Assembly (NCBI GenBank): GCA_963807005.1 | Contig: CAWDZK010000006.1 | Coordinates: 682,001 to 746,000, forward strand | Direction: 5' to 3' | DNA from: CAWDZK01 sp963807005 | GTDB taxonomy: Bacteria > Actinomycetota > Actinomycetes > JACCUZ01 | Length of the DNA: 64,000 nt | Shown: positions 10,458 through 18,188 of the stretch, one piece after another | Numbering within the stretch: the stretch's first letter is position 1 | How the letters are laid out: every line of letters begins with the position of its first letter | The notes under the pieces: model-generated | Told to the model about the DNA's origin: nothing | Databases searched by the model: none | What the model saw: the letters and a program-made list of their open reading frames with translations, nothing else | Translations under genes and position numbers: made by a program

Positions 10458-11758
10458 GCGTCCCCGTGCTCACCGCGGTCACCGGCGCGAGCTGGGAGGC
10501 CGCCCTGGTCGCCGGGCTGGAGCGCGCTCCTGCCGGCATCACCGTGGTACGGCGCTGCGTCGACCTCGCCGACCTGCTCGCCGCGGCGTCCACGGGCACG
10601 GCCCGGGCCGCGCTGCTCTCGGCCGAGCTGCGCCGCCTCGACCGTGATGCGCTGTCGCGGCTGTCCGCTGCGCACGTGGCGGTCGTGGGACTGGTCACCC
10701 CGGGGGACGAGCAGGCCGAGACCCGGTTGCGACAGCTGGGCGTCCCGCACGTCCTGCCGGCCGATGCCCCGTCCTCCGACATCGCGGCTGCCGTGACGGC
10801 CGCGCTCGACGAGCAGGCGGCGGTCGGTGGTGGGCACGCGGCGGCCGCGTGGAGCCGGCCGATGGCGGCCCTGCCCGAGCTCGAGCCACCGGGCGCCGGC
10901 GAGTCCGTCGTCGAGCCCGGCACCGGCCGCCTGGTCGCCGTGTGGGGACCGACCGGCGCTCCGGGCCGCACCAGTGTGGCGGTCGGCGTGGCCTCCGAGC
11001 TGGCGGCTGCCGGCACGTCGACCCTGCTGGCGGACGCCGACGTGTACGGCGGGGTGGTCGCCCAGGTGCTCGGCTTCCTGGACGAGGCACCCGGGCTGGC
11101 CGCGGCCGCGCGGCTGGCCAACAACGGCCAGCTCGACCTGGCCGCGCTGGCCGGAGTGGCCCCGGTCGCGGCACCGAACCTTCGGGTCCTCACCGGCATC
11201 TCGCGCGCCGACCGCTGGCCCGAGCTGAGACCGTCCGCGCTGGAGCAGGTCTGGGACCTCGTCCGCAGCCTTGCCGCCGTGACGGTCGTGGACGTCGGCT
11301 TCTGCCTCGAGCAGGACGAGGAGCTGTCCTTCGACACCGCGGCCCCGCGTCGCAACGGCGCGACGATCACCACCCTGCTTGCCGCCGACGTCGTGCTGGC
11401 GGTCGGGTCGGCCGACCCCGTCGGCATGCAGCGCCTGGTCCGCGGCCTGACGCAGCTCCGCGAGGCGGCGCCCGGCGTGCTGCCGCGGGTCGTGGTGAAC
11501 CGGGTCCGTCCCGGCGCGGTCGGGTCCGACCCCGAGGGTCAGCTCGCCGAGGCCCTGGAGCGGTACGCCGGGGTCCGCGACGTCGCGTTCGTGCCCGACG
11601 ACCGGGAGTCGTTCGACGCCTGCCTGCTGCAGGCCCGGTCGCTGCGGGAGGTCCGTCCCGAGTCCCGGGCGCGGCAGGCGCTGGCCGCCGTCGCGGCCGG
11701 GCTGGTCGGCAGGCCGGCGCCGCGGAGTCGGCGCCGCCTGCTCCGCCGCGGCGCCTGA
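10454..11758 (+). CDS. CpaE-like MinD/ParA-family ATPase
   Basis: A 434-residue protein. An N-terminal receiver-like part (about 1-120) is followed by a P-loop ATPase domain of the MinD/ParA/CpaE class, which localises pilus assembly machinery in other bacteria. The nucleotide loop reads GPTGAPGRTS: the lysines of the canonical KGGxGKT are replaced, a variant I recall from actinobacterial CpaE-like proteins, so ATPase activity is uncertain. LLADADVYGG follows as the expected beta-strand/Asp motif. It overlaps the SAF gene by four bases. The C-terminus is very basic (RRRLLRRG), possibly for membrane binding. Confidence 0.78.
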   Translation: MSVPVLTAVTGASWEAALVAGLERAPAGITVVRRCVDLADLLAAASTGTARAALLSAELRRLDRDALSRLSAAHVAVVGLVTPGDEQAETRLRQLGVPHVLPADAPSSDIAAAVTAALDEQAAVGGGHAAAAWSRPMAALPELEPPGAGESVVEPGTGRLVAVWGPTGAPGRTSVAVGVASELAAAGTSTLLADADVYGGVVAQVLGFLDEAPGLAAAARLANNGQLDLAALAGVAPVAAPNLRVLTGISRADRWPELRPSALEQVWDLVRSLAAVTVVDVGFCLEQDEELSFDTAAPRRNGATITTLLAADVVLAVGSADPVGMQRLVRGLTQLREAAPGVLPRVVVNRVRPGAVGSDPEGQLAEALERYAGVRDVAFVPDDRESFDACLLQARSLREVRPESRARQALAAVAAGLVGRPAPRSRRRLLRRGA

Positions 11759-11854
11759 GGCCGGCAGATGCTGTTCCGGCAGGGAACCCTGCTGCCCTGA
11801 CGTCCGGGCAGTTCGGCCCTGCCGTGGCGGGCGGTTCCGGCCGACGATGGCGAC

Positions 11855-12961
11855 GTGGCCCACCCTGTCGTGCGCACCCCGCCGCCGACGCGGACGCTCT
11901 CCCTCGCCCGGTGGGTGGCTCTCTGCGCCGCGGCGGAGGGACTGGGCATGACGGCGGCGGCCGCGGCGGCGAAGACCTCGGTGGCGGTGGTCGGCGAGGG
12001 CCCGCGTGGGCGCGACGCAATCCTGGCGGTCGCCCTGGTGAGCTCTGCCGGGCTGGTCGAGGGAGCCGCCCTCGGTGCCTTTCAGTCATCCGGCCTCTCG
12101 CGGCGGGTTCCCGGGCTGGACCGGCGGCGCTTCCTGCTCGGCACCCTCGCCGTGGCCGGCCTCGGCTGGGCGGCCGCGTCGGTACCGGGCGTCCTCGCCG
12201 CTCCGGCCGAGGGCTCCGACCCGCCGCTCGCGCTGCTGCTGGCCGGTGCCCTCGGGCTGGGCGTGGTGATGGGGGCGCTGCTGGGAGCGGTGCAGGCCAC
12301 CGTCCTGCGCGGGCGGGTCCGGCACGCCGCCCGCTGGGTGCTGGCCAGCGCGCTGGCCTGGGGCCCGGCCATGGTGGTCGTCTTCGCCGGTGCCACCCTG
12401 CCCGCCGCCGACTGGTCGGTCGTCGCCGTCACCGGCCTCGGAACGGCCACCGGGCTGCTCGCGGGGGCGGTGCTGGGCCTGGTCTCCGGCGTGTTCCTGC
12501 CGTCGCTGGACGGTCCGCCCGTCCGGGACCGGGTGGTCGTCCGCACGCTCGGGTCACCGCTGCACCGATTGCTGGACGGCTCGCTGCTCGCCCTGCGCGT
12601 CCGCGGCCGGGTGACCGGCCGCTCGTTCGAGCTGCCGGTCCAGTACGCCGTCGACGCCGACGGGCTGGTCGTCGTGCCCGGCCGGTCGGAGACCAAGACG
12701 TGGTGGCGCAACCTGATCCGGCCCGGCCCGGTCGAGGTGCTGCTGGATGGCTCGTGGAGCCCCGGCGACGGTCGGGTGCTCCGCCCCGGCGATGCCGGCT
12801 ACCGCGCAGCCCGCCGGACCTACGCCCTGCGCTGGCCCCGGGTCCCGCTGCCGGAGTCGGCGCCGCTGGTACGGGTCAGGACCGGTGCCGGGCGGCTGCC
12901 CGAGCAGGTGGCCAGGGCGTCGCTGCCGGTGGCGCTGCCCGCGTGGGACGGCGACCTCTGA
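11855..12961 (+). CDS. Membrane protein fused to a deazaflavin (F420)-dependent nitroreductase-like domain
   Basis: A 368-residue protein of two parts. Residues about 1-225 contain six or so hydrophobic helices, alternating with a lipid-facing pattern. Residues about 230-345 resemble the split-barrel DUF385/Ddn family: VRGRVTGRSFELPVQYAVDADGLVVVPGRSETKTWWRNL. That family binds F420 or flavin in actinobacteria, and the R-G-R-x-T/S-G-R and W-x-R-N-L motifs are retained. The start is GTG 11855. Ddn-type proteins are usually stand-alone, so the membrane fusion is unusual. The reaction is unknown. Confidence 0.65.
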   Translation: MAHPVVRTPPPTRTLSLARWVALCAAAEGLGMTAAAAAAKTSVAVVGEGPRGRDAILAVALVSSAGLVEGAALGAFQSSGLSRRVPGLDRRRFLLGTLAVAGLGWAAASVPGVLAAPAEGSDPPLALLLAGALGLGVVMGALLGAVQATVLRGRVRHAARWVLASALAWGPAMVVVFAGATLPAADWSVVAVTGLGTATGLLAGAVLGLVSGVFLPSLDGPPVRDRVVVRTLGSPLHRLLDGSLLALRVRGRVTGRSFELPVQYAVDADGLVVVPGRSETKTWWRNLIRPGPVEVLLDGSWSPGDGRVLRPGDAGYRAARRTYALRWPRVPLPESAPLVRVRTGAGRLPEQVARASLPVALPAWDGDL

Positions 12962-12988
12962 TCGGCGCCCTGGCCGCCTGCCGGTCCG

Positions 12989-13010
12989 CGACGAGTGCAC
13001 CTGCTCGTCG
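12989..13010 (+). terminator. Short hairpin after the membrane-flavin fusion gene
   Basis: A perfect 7-bp stem CGACGAG / CTCGTCG with an 8-nt loop starts 27 bases after the stop codon. No T-tract follows, so it is only a candidate terminator. Confidence 0.3.
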
Positions 13011-13065
13011 TACCAGCGCTCGGTAGGCTCGCCCTCCTGCCTCGCCGATGCCCGGGAGACCTGTG

Positions 13066-13728
13066 GTGCCTGAGTCCGGCCGCCGGATCCGCGCGCTGGT
13101 CGTCGACTGGGGCGGGGTGCTGACCGAGCCGCTGCAGACGGCGATCGCCGCCTGGGCCGAGCTGGACGGCGTCCCGGTCGACGACTACGTCGCGGTGATG
13201 CGCGAGTGGCTCGGGGTGGCGGAGGGCGAGCTCGCGCGGGACAACCCGGTGGCGGCGCTCGAGCGCGGCGAGATCGAGGTGCCGCACTTCGAGGACCAGC
13301 TCGCTGCCCGCCTCGCCGAACGCAGCGGTCGCGACGTGCAGGCCCGCGGCCTGCTGTCGCGGATGTTCGCGGAGTTCACGCACGCGCCCGCGATGTCCTC
13401 GTTGGTGCTACGGGCCAGGCGGGCCGGGCTGCTCACGGGTCTGCTGTCGAACTCGTGGGGCAACGAGTACCCCCGCGAGGGCTGGGACCAGATGTTCGAC
13501 GCCATCGTCATCTCCGGCGAGGTGGGGATGCGCAAGCCGGAGCCGGAGATCTTCGCCCACACCCTCGACCTGCTCGGCGTCCTGGCCGAGGAGACGGTCT
13601 TCGTCGACGACCTCGCGCCGAACGTCGAGGCGGCCAGGGAGCTCGGCCTGCTGGCTGTGCACCACACGTCGTACGACGCGACCGCGGCCGAGCTGGAACG
13701 GCTGCTCGGACTGGACCTGCGCGAGTAG
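13066..13728 (+). CDS. HAD family hydrolase (HAD-IA, epoxide-hydrolase-N-domain type)
   Basis: A phosphatase-like protein of about 220 residues. Motif I is VVDWGGVLT, where the second acidic residue is Gly, as in YihX and epoxide hydrolase N-domain relatives. Motif II is LLSNSWG, motif III the Lys in MRKPEPEIF, and motif IV VFVDDLAPNV. The nucleophilic Asp and the magnesium-binding DD pair are intact, so it should hydrolyse small sugar phosphates or similar compounds. I chose GTG 13066 because GGGAGA lies six bases before it; an in-frame ATG at 13048 exists. A TAGGCT -10 element at 13023-13028 could drive it. Confidence 0.85.
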   Translation: MPESGRRIRALVVDWGGVLTEPLQTAIAAWAELDGVPVDDYVAVMREWLGVAEGELARDNPVAALERGEIEVPHFEDQLAARLAERSGRDVQARGLLSRMFAEFTHAPAMSSLVLRARRAGLLTGLLSNSWGNEYPREGWDQMFDAIVISGEVGMRKPEPEIFAHTLDLLGVLAEETVFVDDLAPNVEAARELGLLAVHHTSYDATAAELERLLGLDLRE

Positions 13729-13767
13729 CAGCGCCACGATCCGACCCCGCAGACCGCGTTCAGGCCC

Positions 13768-13773
13768 TACGAT
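13768..13773 (+). promoter_or_regulatory. Candidate -10 for the PLDc_N membrane gene
   Basis: TACGAT lies 38 bases before the ATG at 13812 in the gap after the HAD gene. The -35 region is not distinct. Confidence 0.3.
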
Positions 13774-13811
13774 CCTGCTCGGCCGTGGGGGTCGGTGACA
13801 GGGGGCGCGTG

Positions 13812-14228
13812 ATGATCAGGTTCCTGCCGTTGGTGGTCGAGCTCTTCCTGCTCGTCTTCTGCCTCATCGACTGCATCCAGACGCCGGAGCACGAGGTGCG
13901 CAACCTGCCGAAGGTCGCGTGGGTGCTGCTGATCCTGGTGCTCCCGCTGATCGGTGGCATCGCCTGGCTGGTCGCCGGCCGCCCGCAGCAGTCGCGCGGC
14001 GGCCAGGTGCCCTGGCCCGCCACCCGCACGGCCGGCTTCCCCGAGTACGAGCGCCCGCGCCGCCGGCTCGCTCCGGACGACGACCCGGAGTTCCTCGCCG
14101 ACATGCGCCGCGGCAACGCCGAGCAGGAGGACCTGCTCCGCAGGTGGGAGGACGACCTGCGCCGCCGGGAGCGCGAGCTGGGCAAGGACCGGCCGGCCGA
14201 CGGGGACCCGTCCACCTCGGGGACGTGA
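13812..14228 (+). CDS. PLD-nuclease N-terminal (PLDc_N) domain membrane protein
   Basis: A 138-residue protein with two N-terminal transmembrane segments (LPLVVELFLLVFCLIDCIQ and VAWVLLILVLPLIGGIAWLV). They form the PLDc_N hairpin normally found before cardiolipin synthase domains, but here it stands alone, as is common in actinobacteria. The cytoplasmic tail is charged and coiled-coil-like (ADMRRGNAEQEDLLRRWEDD and beyond). GTG 13809, one codon earlier, is an alternative start. It overlaps the next small membrane gene by four bases. No enzymatic residues are present; function unknown. Confidence 0.78.
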   Translation: MIRFLPLVVELFLLVFCLIDCIQTPEHEVRNLPKVAWVLLILVLPLIGGIAWLVAGRPQQSRGGQVPWPATRTAGFPEYERPRRRLAPDDDPEFLADMRRGNAEQEDLLRRWEDDLRRRERELGKDRPADGDPSTSGT

Positions 14229-14449
14229 CCGGACTGCTGCGGCGCTCGCCCCCGGCAGCCGTGTTCGTCGCCCGGGTGGTCGCCGCAGCGGTGGCAGTGG
14301 TCCTGCTGCTGTGGGCCTACCGGATCCTCGACAACATCTGGGGCTACAACGACAGCGGCACCGTCACCTACCTCGTCTTCGCGGCCGTCCCCGGGGTCCC
14401 GGGTCTGCTCGCGGCCTGGTTCGCCGTGCGGGGACGCCTGGGTCGCTGA
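14225..14449 (+). CDS. Small membrane protein of unknown function
   Basis: A 74-residue protein with two hydrophobic segments (VFVARVVAAAVAVVLLLWAYRIL and YLVFAAVPGVPGLLAAWFAV). Its GTG start overlaps the stop of the PLDc_N gene (GTGA), so the two are probably translated together and may work together in the membrane. I do not recognise the family. Confidence 0.6.
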   Translation: MTGLLRRSPPAAVFVARVVAAAVAVVLLLWAYRILDNIWGYNDSGTVTYLVFAAVPGVPGLLAAWFAVRGRLGR

Positions 14450-14480
14450 GCCGGCGTCCGCGGCGTCGGCCGCGAGCAGC

Positions 14481-14987
14481 TCAGGAGACCGGCACCGTCA
14501 GTGACAGCCAGACGTCGGGGGGCAGCTCCGGCTTGTCCGGCACCGGGCGGCGTTCCTCGGTCCAGGTGTCGCCCGCGAGGTCGGTTGCCACCCGCCGCCA
14601 GAACCTGGCCGCCCGGGGGTTCTCCTCCTGGAACGCCACGACCCAGGGACCGGGCGTCCGGCGCATCACCCGGGTCGCGACGGCGTGCCCGACACCCTCG
14701 CGCCGGACGGCTCGCACCACGAAGAACTCGGAGAGGATCGCAGGGGGCGACTCGAGGCCGCGGACGAGGACGAACCCGGCCGGCCGGCCCTGGTGCCGGA
14801 GGACGTACGCGGCGCGGTCCGGGTCCTCCCCGACGAGGTACTCCGGCAGCGGGCCGGGGGTGAACATGCCCTCCTCGTCGGGCAGCATCCCGCGGAACTC
14901 GGACAGGTCGTGCCGGTAGAGCTGCCACAGCCGTTCCAGCAGCGGCCGGGTCCGCGGCGTGACGGTCTCGAGAGCAGGGCCGGTCAC
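14481..14987 (-). CDS. GNAT family N-acetyltransferase
   Basis: A 168-residue GNAT protein: an N-terminal helix pair (RPLLERLWQLYRHDLSEF), then VRREGVGHAVATRVM as the acetyl-CoA loop and WVVAFQEENPRAARFWRRV as the C-terminal motif. The start is GTG 14987, four bases after the membrane-protein stop at 14992, so it closes a three-gene minus-strand operon. The substrate is unknown. It is convergent with the small membrane protein gene. Confidence 0.8.
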   Translation of the reverse strand: MTGPALETVTPRTRPLLERLWQLYRHDLSEFRGMLPDEEGMFTPGPLPEYLVGEDPDRAAYVLRHQGRPAGFVLVRGLESPPAILSEFFVVRAVRREGVGHAVATRVMRRTPGPWVVAFQEENPRAARFWRRVATDLAGDTWTEERRPVPDKPELPPDVWLSLTVPVS

Positions 14988-14991
14988 GGGG

Positions 14992-16320
14992 TCACGCCGC
15001 GAACAGCAGGCTCAGGCCGCCGACCGTGTACACGACCATGAGGGCCAGCAGGGGCAGCTGGCCGGCCAGCGCGCGCCGGCGGGGCAGCAGCCGGACCGCC
15101 CGGTCGTGGGCGAGCACCACGCCCAGGACGTGGCCGGTGACAACGCCGAGCACCTGCAGCACGGCGACCAGGGTCGGGTCGGCCAACGCCGGGTCGATGG
15201 CCCGGCCGCCCGTCCCCAGCCAGTCGGACCCGTTCCCGAGGGGGTCGGAGAGCTGGATCACGGTCTGCTGGCCGATGAGGACGAGCAGCGACCAGTAGTG
15301 GGCCAGCACGTAGCCCACGACGATGGGCACCAGCGTGTGGGCGAACTCGTCGACGGCCCGGCCGGCCGGCAGGCCGGCGCCCCGCCCGCTCAGCGCCGCC
15401 GCCAGCACGAACAGCCCGGTCACCACCGCGACCGCAGTGACCAGCCCGAGGGTGCCGAGCAGCTGGGGGTCCAGGCTGCTCTCCTGCAGCCGGACCACCC
15501 ACCACGGCGAGTTGGAGAACGAGTCGTACGCCGTCGAGCCGAGCAGCGTGCCGACAACGGCGAACAGCCCCGGCCCCATCGGCGTGCCGGCGACACCGGT
15601 GAGCGGGTCGCGCAGCACCAGCCGGCCGTCGTCGCGCCGGCCGAGCGGCGAGAGCCGGCCGGCGAGGGAGGAGAAGACCTCGAAGCCGTCGCCGCGGCTG
15701 AACCAGCGGGAGCCCCAGTACGCCGCCGCCAGCAGGTCCAGCGCCAGATAGGCCACGACCGCGGTCCGCAACGTGCGCAGGGTGGTGGCCTCCGGGTAGA
15801 CCAGCTCGAGCCAGGTGAAGGCCAGCAGCACCGCGGCCGCCGGCCAGTAGCCCAGCCGCCGCGGGTACGGAGCGAGTCCCTCCGCGGGCGGGGTCCGGAG
15901 CACCGTGGACAGCAGCAGGTGCAGGGCCCGGCCCGGGCTGACCAGCCGCCAGAGCGGGCCGACGAGGACCGAGGCCAGCGGCACGCCGACCCAGAACAGG
16001 ACGAACACCGACCCGGCGGTCGGGTTGAGCGCGTCGTCCCGCCCGAAGAACGCGGCCAGCGCGACGTACGCCGTCGCCAGCGTCCCGAGCGCCAGCAGGC
16101 CGAGCCGCAGCGGCCGGCCGTCGAGCACCCGCTGGACCCCCGCGGGCAACGGCCGGCCGGCGGTGCCCGGCCGCAGCCGCGGCTCCCGCCAGAGCAGGGC
16201 GAGCGCAAGGAAGGACGCGACCAGCGCGACAGCGGCGCCGGTGAGCGCGTAGGAGAACGGGATCGGCAGGTCCTCGCGGCTGCCGACGCCGTGCGCCAGC
16301 AGCTGGCCCGCTCCGCTCAT
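14992..16320 (-). CDS. Polytopic membrane protein of unknown function
   Basis: A 442-residue protein with about ten hydrophobic helices, for example YALTGAAVALVASFLALALL and SVFVLFWVGVPLASVLVG. Conserved-looking polar patches include FTWLELVYPE and HYWSLLVLIGQQTVIQLSDP, plus histidines within or near membrane helices. Similar actinobacterial proteins are sometimes labelled fenitrothion hydrolase, but I see no hydrolase motif and treat that name as unsafe. It follows a cupredoxin-like lipoprotein gene by 19 bases, so a redox or metal-linked membrane complex is possible (inference). Confidence 0.6.
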   Translation of the reverse strand: MSGAGQLLAHGVGSREDLPIPFSYALTGAAVALVASFLALALLWREPRLRPGTAGRPLPAGVQRVLDGRPLRLGLLALGTLATAYVALAAFFGRDDALNPTAGSVFVLFWVGVPLASVLVGPLWRLVSPGRALHLLLSTVLRTPPAEGLAPYPRRLGYWPAAAVLLAFTWLELVYPEATTLRTLRTAVVAYLALDLLAAAYWGSRWFSRGDGFEVFSSLAGRLSPLGRRDDGRLVLRDPLTGVAGTPMGPGLFAVVGTLLGSTAYDSFSNSPWWVVRLQESSLDPQLLGTLGLVTAVAVVTGLFVLAAALSGRGAGLPAGRAVDEFAHTLVPIVVGYVLAHYWSLLVLIGQQTVIQLSDPLGNGSDWLGTGGRAIDPALADPTLVAVLQVLGVVTGHVLGVVLAHDRAVRLLPRRRALAGQLPLLALMVVYTVGGLSLLFAA

Positions 16321-16339
16321 GCCGCGTTGACCGCGCGGG

Positions 16340-16774
16340 TCAGCGGACCTCGAGCTGCAGCAGCTCGAGCTCCGTCTCGTGCGTCTCGACCTCGAAGAGC
16401 CCGGCCTCGGTCGCCTGGAGCTTGACCGTCGTCGTGACCCCCGCGTCCAGTGCCTTCTCGACGTCGAAGCCGTGGACGTGTACCTCGTCGTCCACGTCGC
16501 TGGTGATCTGCAGCTCGACGGTGCTCCCGAGCGGGACCTCGACCCGGCGTGGCTTCGGCGACACCTTGCCGTCGCGCACCGACACCGCGACGGTCACCGG
16601 CGACGCCGCCGGGTTCGGCTCGCCGCTCGCGATCCCGGTCGTGGCACCGGCCGAGGTCGACGTGGACGGGGAGGGGCTGGTCGAGGTGCCGGGGGACTCG
16701 GCGCTGCCGGCGGCGCACCCGCCGGCGAGCAGCACCAGGGCGGCGGCGAGCACGGGAAGGGTCCGTCGGCGCAT
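16340..16774 (-). CDS. Cupredoxin-like lipoprotein
   Basis: A 144-residue secreted lipoprotein. The signal peptide ends in the lipobox LLAGGC (Cys20), followed by a Ser/Thr/Pro linker. The C-terminal domain (about 65-144) has a cupredoxin-like pattern: VPLGSTVELQITSDVDDEVHVHGFDVEKALDAG, then a final strand. The usual copper-binding Cys near the end is absent (ETHETELELLQLEV), so it may bind no copper or use only histidines. It starts at ATG 16774 and leads an operon with the polytopic membrane gene and a GNAT gene. It is divergent from the wax ester synthase, with 25 bases between the starts. Confidence 0.72.
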   Translation of the reverse strand: MRRRTLPVLAAALVLLAGGCAAGSAESPGTSTSPSPSTSTSAGATTGIASGEPNPAASPVTVAVSVRDGKVSPKPRRVEVPLGSTVELQITSDVDDEVHVHGFDVEKALDAGVTTTVKLQATEAGLFEVETHETELELLQLEVR

Positions 16775-16799
16775 CGTCCGAGCATGCCACGATGGGTTC

Positions 16800-18188
16800 G
16801 TGCCCGACCGGCTGAGTCCCCTGGACGTGTCGTTCCTCTACTTCGAGGAACCGACGACGCCGATGCACGTGGGCGCAGTCGCGGTGTTCCAGGCGCCGGA
16901 GTCCGGCTTCGACCTGGACCGGCTGGTGCGGCTGATCTCGGCGCGCATCGCCTTCGTGCCGAGGTACCGCCAGCGGATCCGCTGGGTGCCGGGCCGGCTG
17001 GGCAACCCGGTCTGGGTGGACGACGAGAACTTCGACGTCACCTACCACGTACGCCGGTCCGCCCTCCCACGTCCCGGCACCGACGCGCAGCTGGCCGAGC
17101 TCGTCGCCCGGGTGCAGGGACGGCGGCTGGACCGGGCGCGCCCGCTCTGGGAGATGTACCTCGTCGAGGGCCTGTCGGACGACCGGTTCGCCATCATCAG
17201 CAAGACCCACCACGCGATGGTCGACGGCATGGGCGCCGTCGACATCGGCCAGGTCATCCTCGACACCAGCCCGGACGCCCGGGTGCCACCGCCGGACACC
17301 TGGCGCCCGGTGGCCGAGCCGTCCTGGGTCGAGCTCGTCGCCGGTGCGGTGGCCGAGACGGTCCGGCGGCCGACGGCCGTCGTCGACACCCTCCGCGGCG
17401 GGCTGTCCGAGCTGTCCTCCACCGCCGAGCGGGTTCGAGGCGCCGCTGGCGGCCTGCTCGCCGCCGCCACGTCCGCGGCCCGCTCCGCGCCCGAGAGCCC
17501 GCTCAACGCCAGCATCGGCGAGCACCGGCGCTACGCCATGCTGGACCTCGACCTCGACGACCACCGGCGGATCCGCAAGGCGCACGGCGGCACCGTCAAC
17601 GACGTGGTGCTGGCCACCGTCGCGGGGGCGCTGCGGGCGTGGCTGCTCACCCGCGGGGAGAAGGTCGCTCCGACGACGACCGTCCGGGCCCTCGTCCCGG
17701 TCAGCGTCCGCGGCGACGACGACGACCCCCGGGGCAACCGGGTGTCCAGCTATCTCGTCGACCTCCCGGTGGGGGAGCCGAGCCCCGTCATGCGGCTGCA
17801 CCAGGTGTCCTACCGGATGCAGGCGCACAAGGAGACCGGGCAGGCCGTCGGCGCCGAGGCGCTCGCCGGCCTGGCCGGCTTCGCACCGCCGACCATGCAC
17901 TCGCTCGGCGCCCGGGTCGCCAGCGGGTTGTCCAAGCGGTGGTTCAACCTCGTCGTCACCAACGTGCCCGGCCCGCAGCAGCCGCTCTACGCGGGGGATG
18001 CCCGGATGCTGGCGGCGTACCCGGTGGTGCCGCTGGCCAAGGGCCAGGCCTTGAGCATCGGCATCACCTCCTACGACGGCCGGGTCTTCTACGGGCTCAA
18101 CGCCGACCGCGACGCCATGCCGGACGTCGACGTGCTGGCCCAGTGCCTCGGCGACGCGCTGGCCGAGCTGCTGGACAGCGGCCGCTGA
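16800..18188 (+). CDS. Wax ester synthase / diacylglycerol O-acyltransferase (WS/DGAT)
   Basis: A 462-residue protein of the bifunctional WS/DGAT family, which joins acyl-CoA to fatty alcohols or diacylglycerol to make wax esters or triacylglycerol. The catalytic motif HHAMVDG is at residues 137-143. The N-terminal DRLSPLDVSFLYFE and later NVPGPQQPLY motifs are also typical. It starts at GTG 16800 without a ribosome-binding site; CACGAT lies six bases upstream, so the transcript may be leaderless. Its stop overlaps the patatin-like gene start by one base (TGATG), which links lipid synthesis to lipid hydrolysis. Confidence 0.93.
   Translation: MPDRLSPLDVSFLYFEEPTTPMHVGAVAVFQAPESGFDLDRLVRLISARIAFVPRYRQRIRWVPGRLGNPVWVDDENFDVTYHVRRSALPRPGTDAQLAELVARVQGRRLDRARPLWEMYLVEGLSDDRFAIISKTHHAMVDGMGAVDIGQVILDTSPDARVPPPDTWRPVAEPSWVELVAGAVAETVRRPTAVVDTLRGGLSELSSTAERVRGAAGGLLAAATSAARSAPESPLNASIGEHRRYAMLDLDLDDHRRIRKAHGGTVNDVVLATVAGALRAWLLTRGEKVAPTTTVRALVPVSVRGDDDDPRGNRVSSYLVDLPVGEPSPVMRLHQVSYRMQAHKETGQAVGAEALAGLAGFAPPTMHSLGARVASGLSKRWFNLVVTNVPGPQQPLYAGDARMLAAYPVVPLAKGQALSIGITSYDGRVFYGLNADRDAMPDVDVLAQCLGDALAELLDSGR

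Noticed and set aside
15400..16320. Naming the polytopic membrane protein a fenitrothion hydrolase
   Set aside because: The label exists for similar proteins, but no hydrolase motif or metal site can be seen, so only a descriptive call is given.
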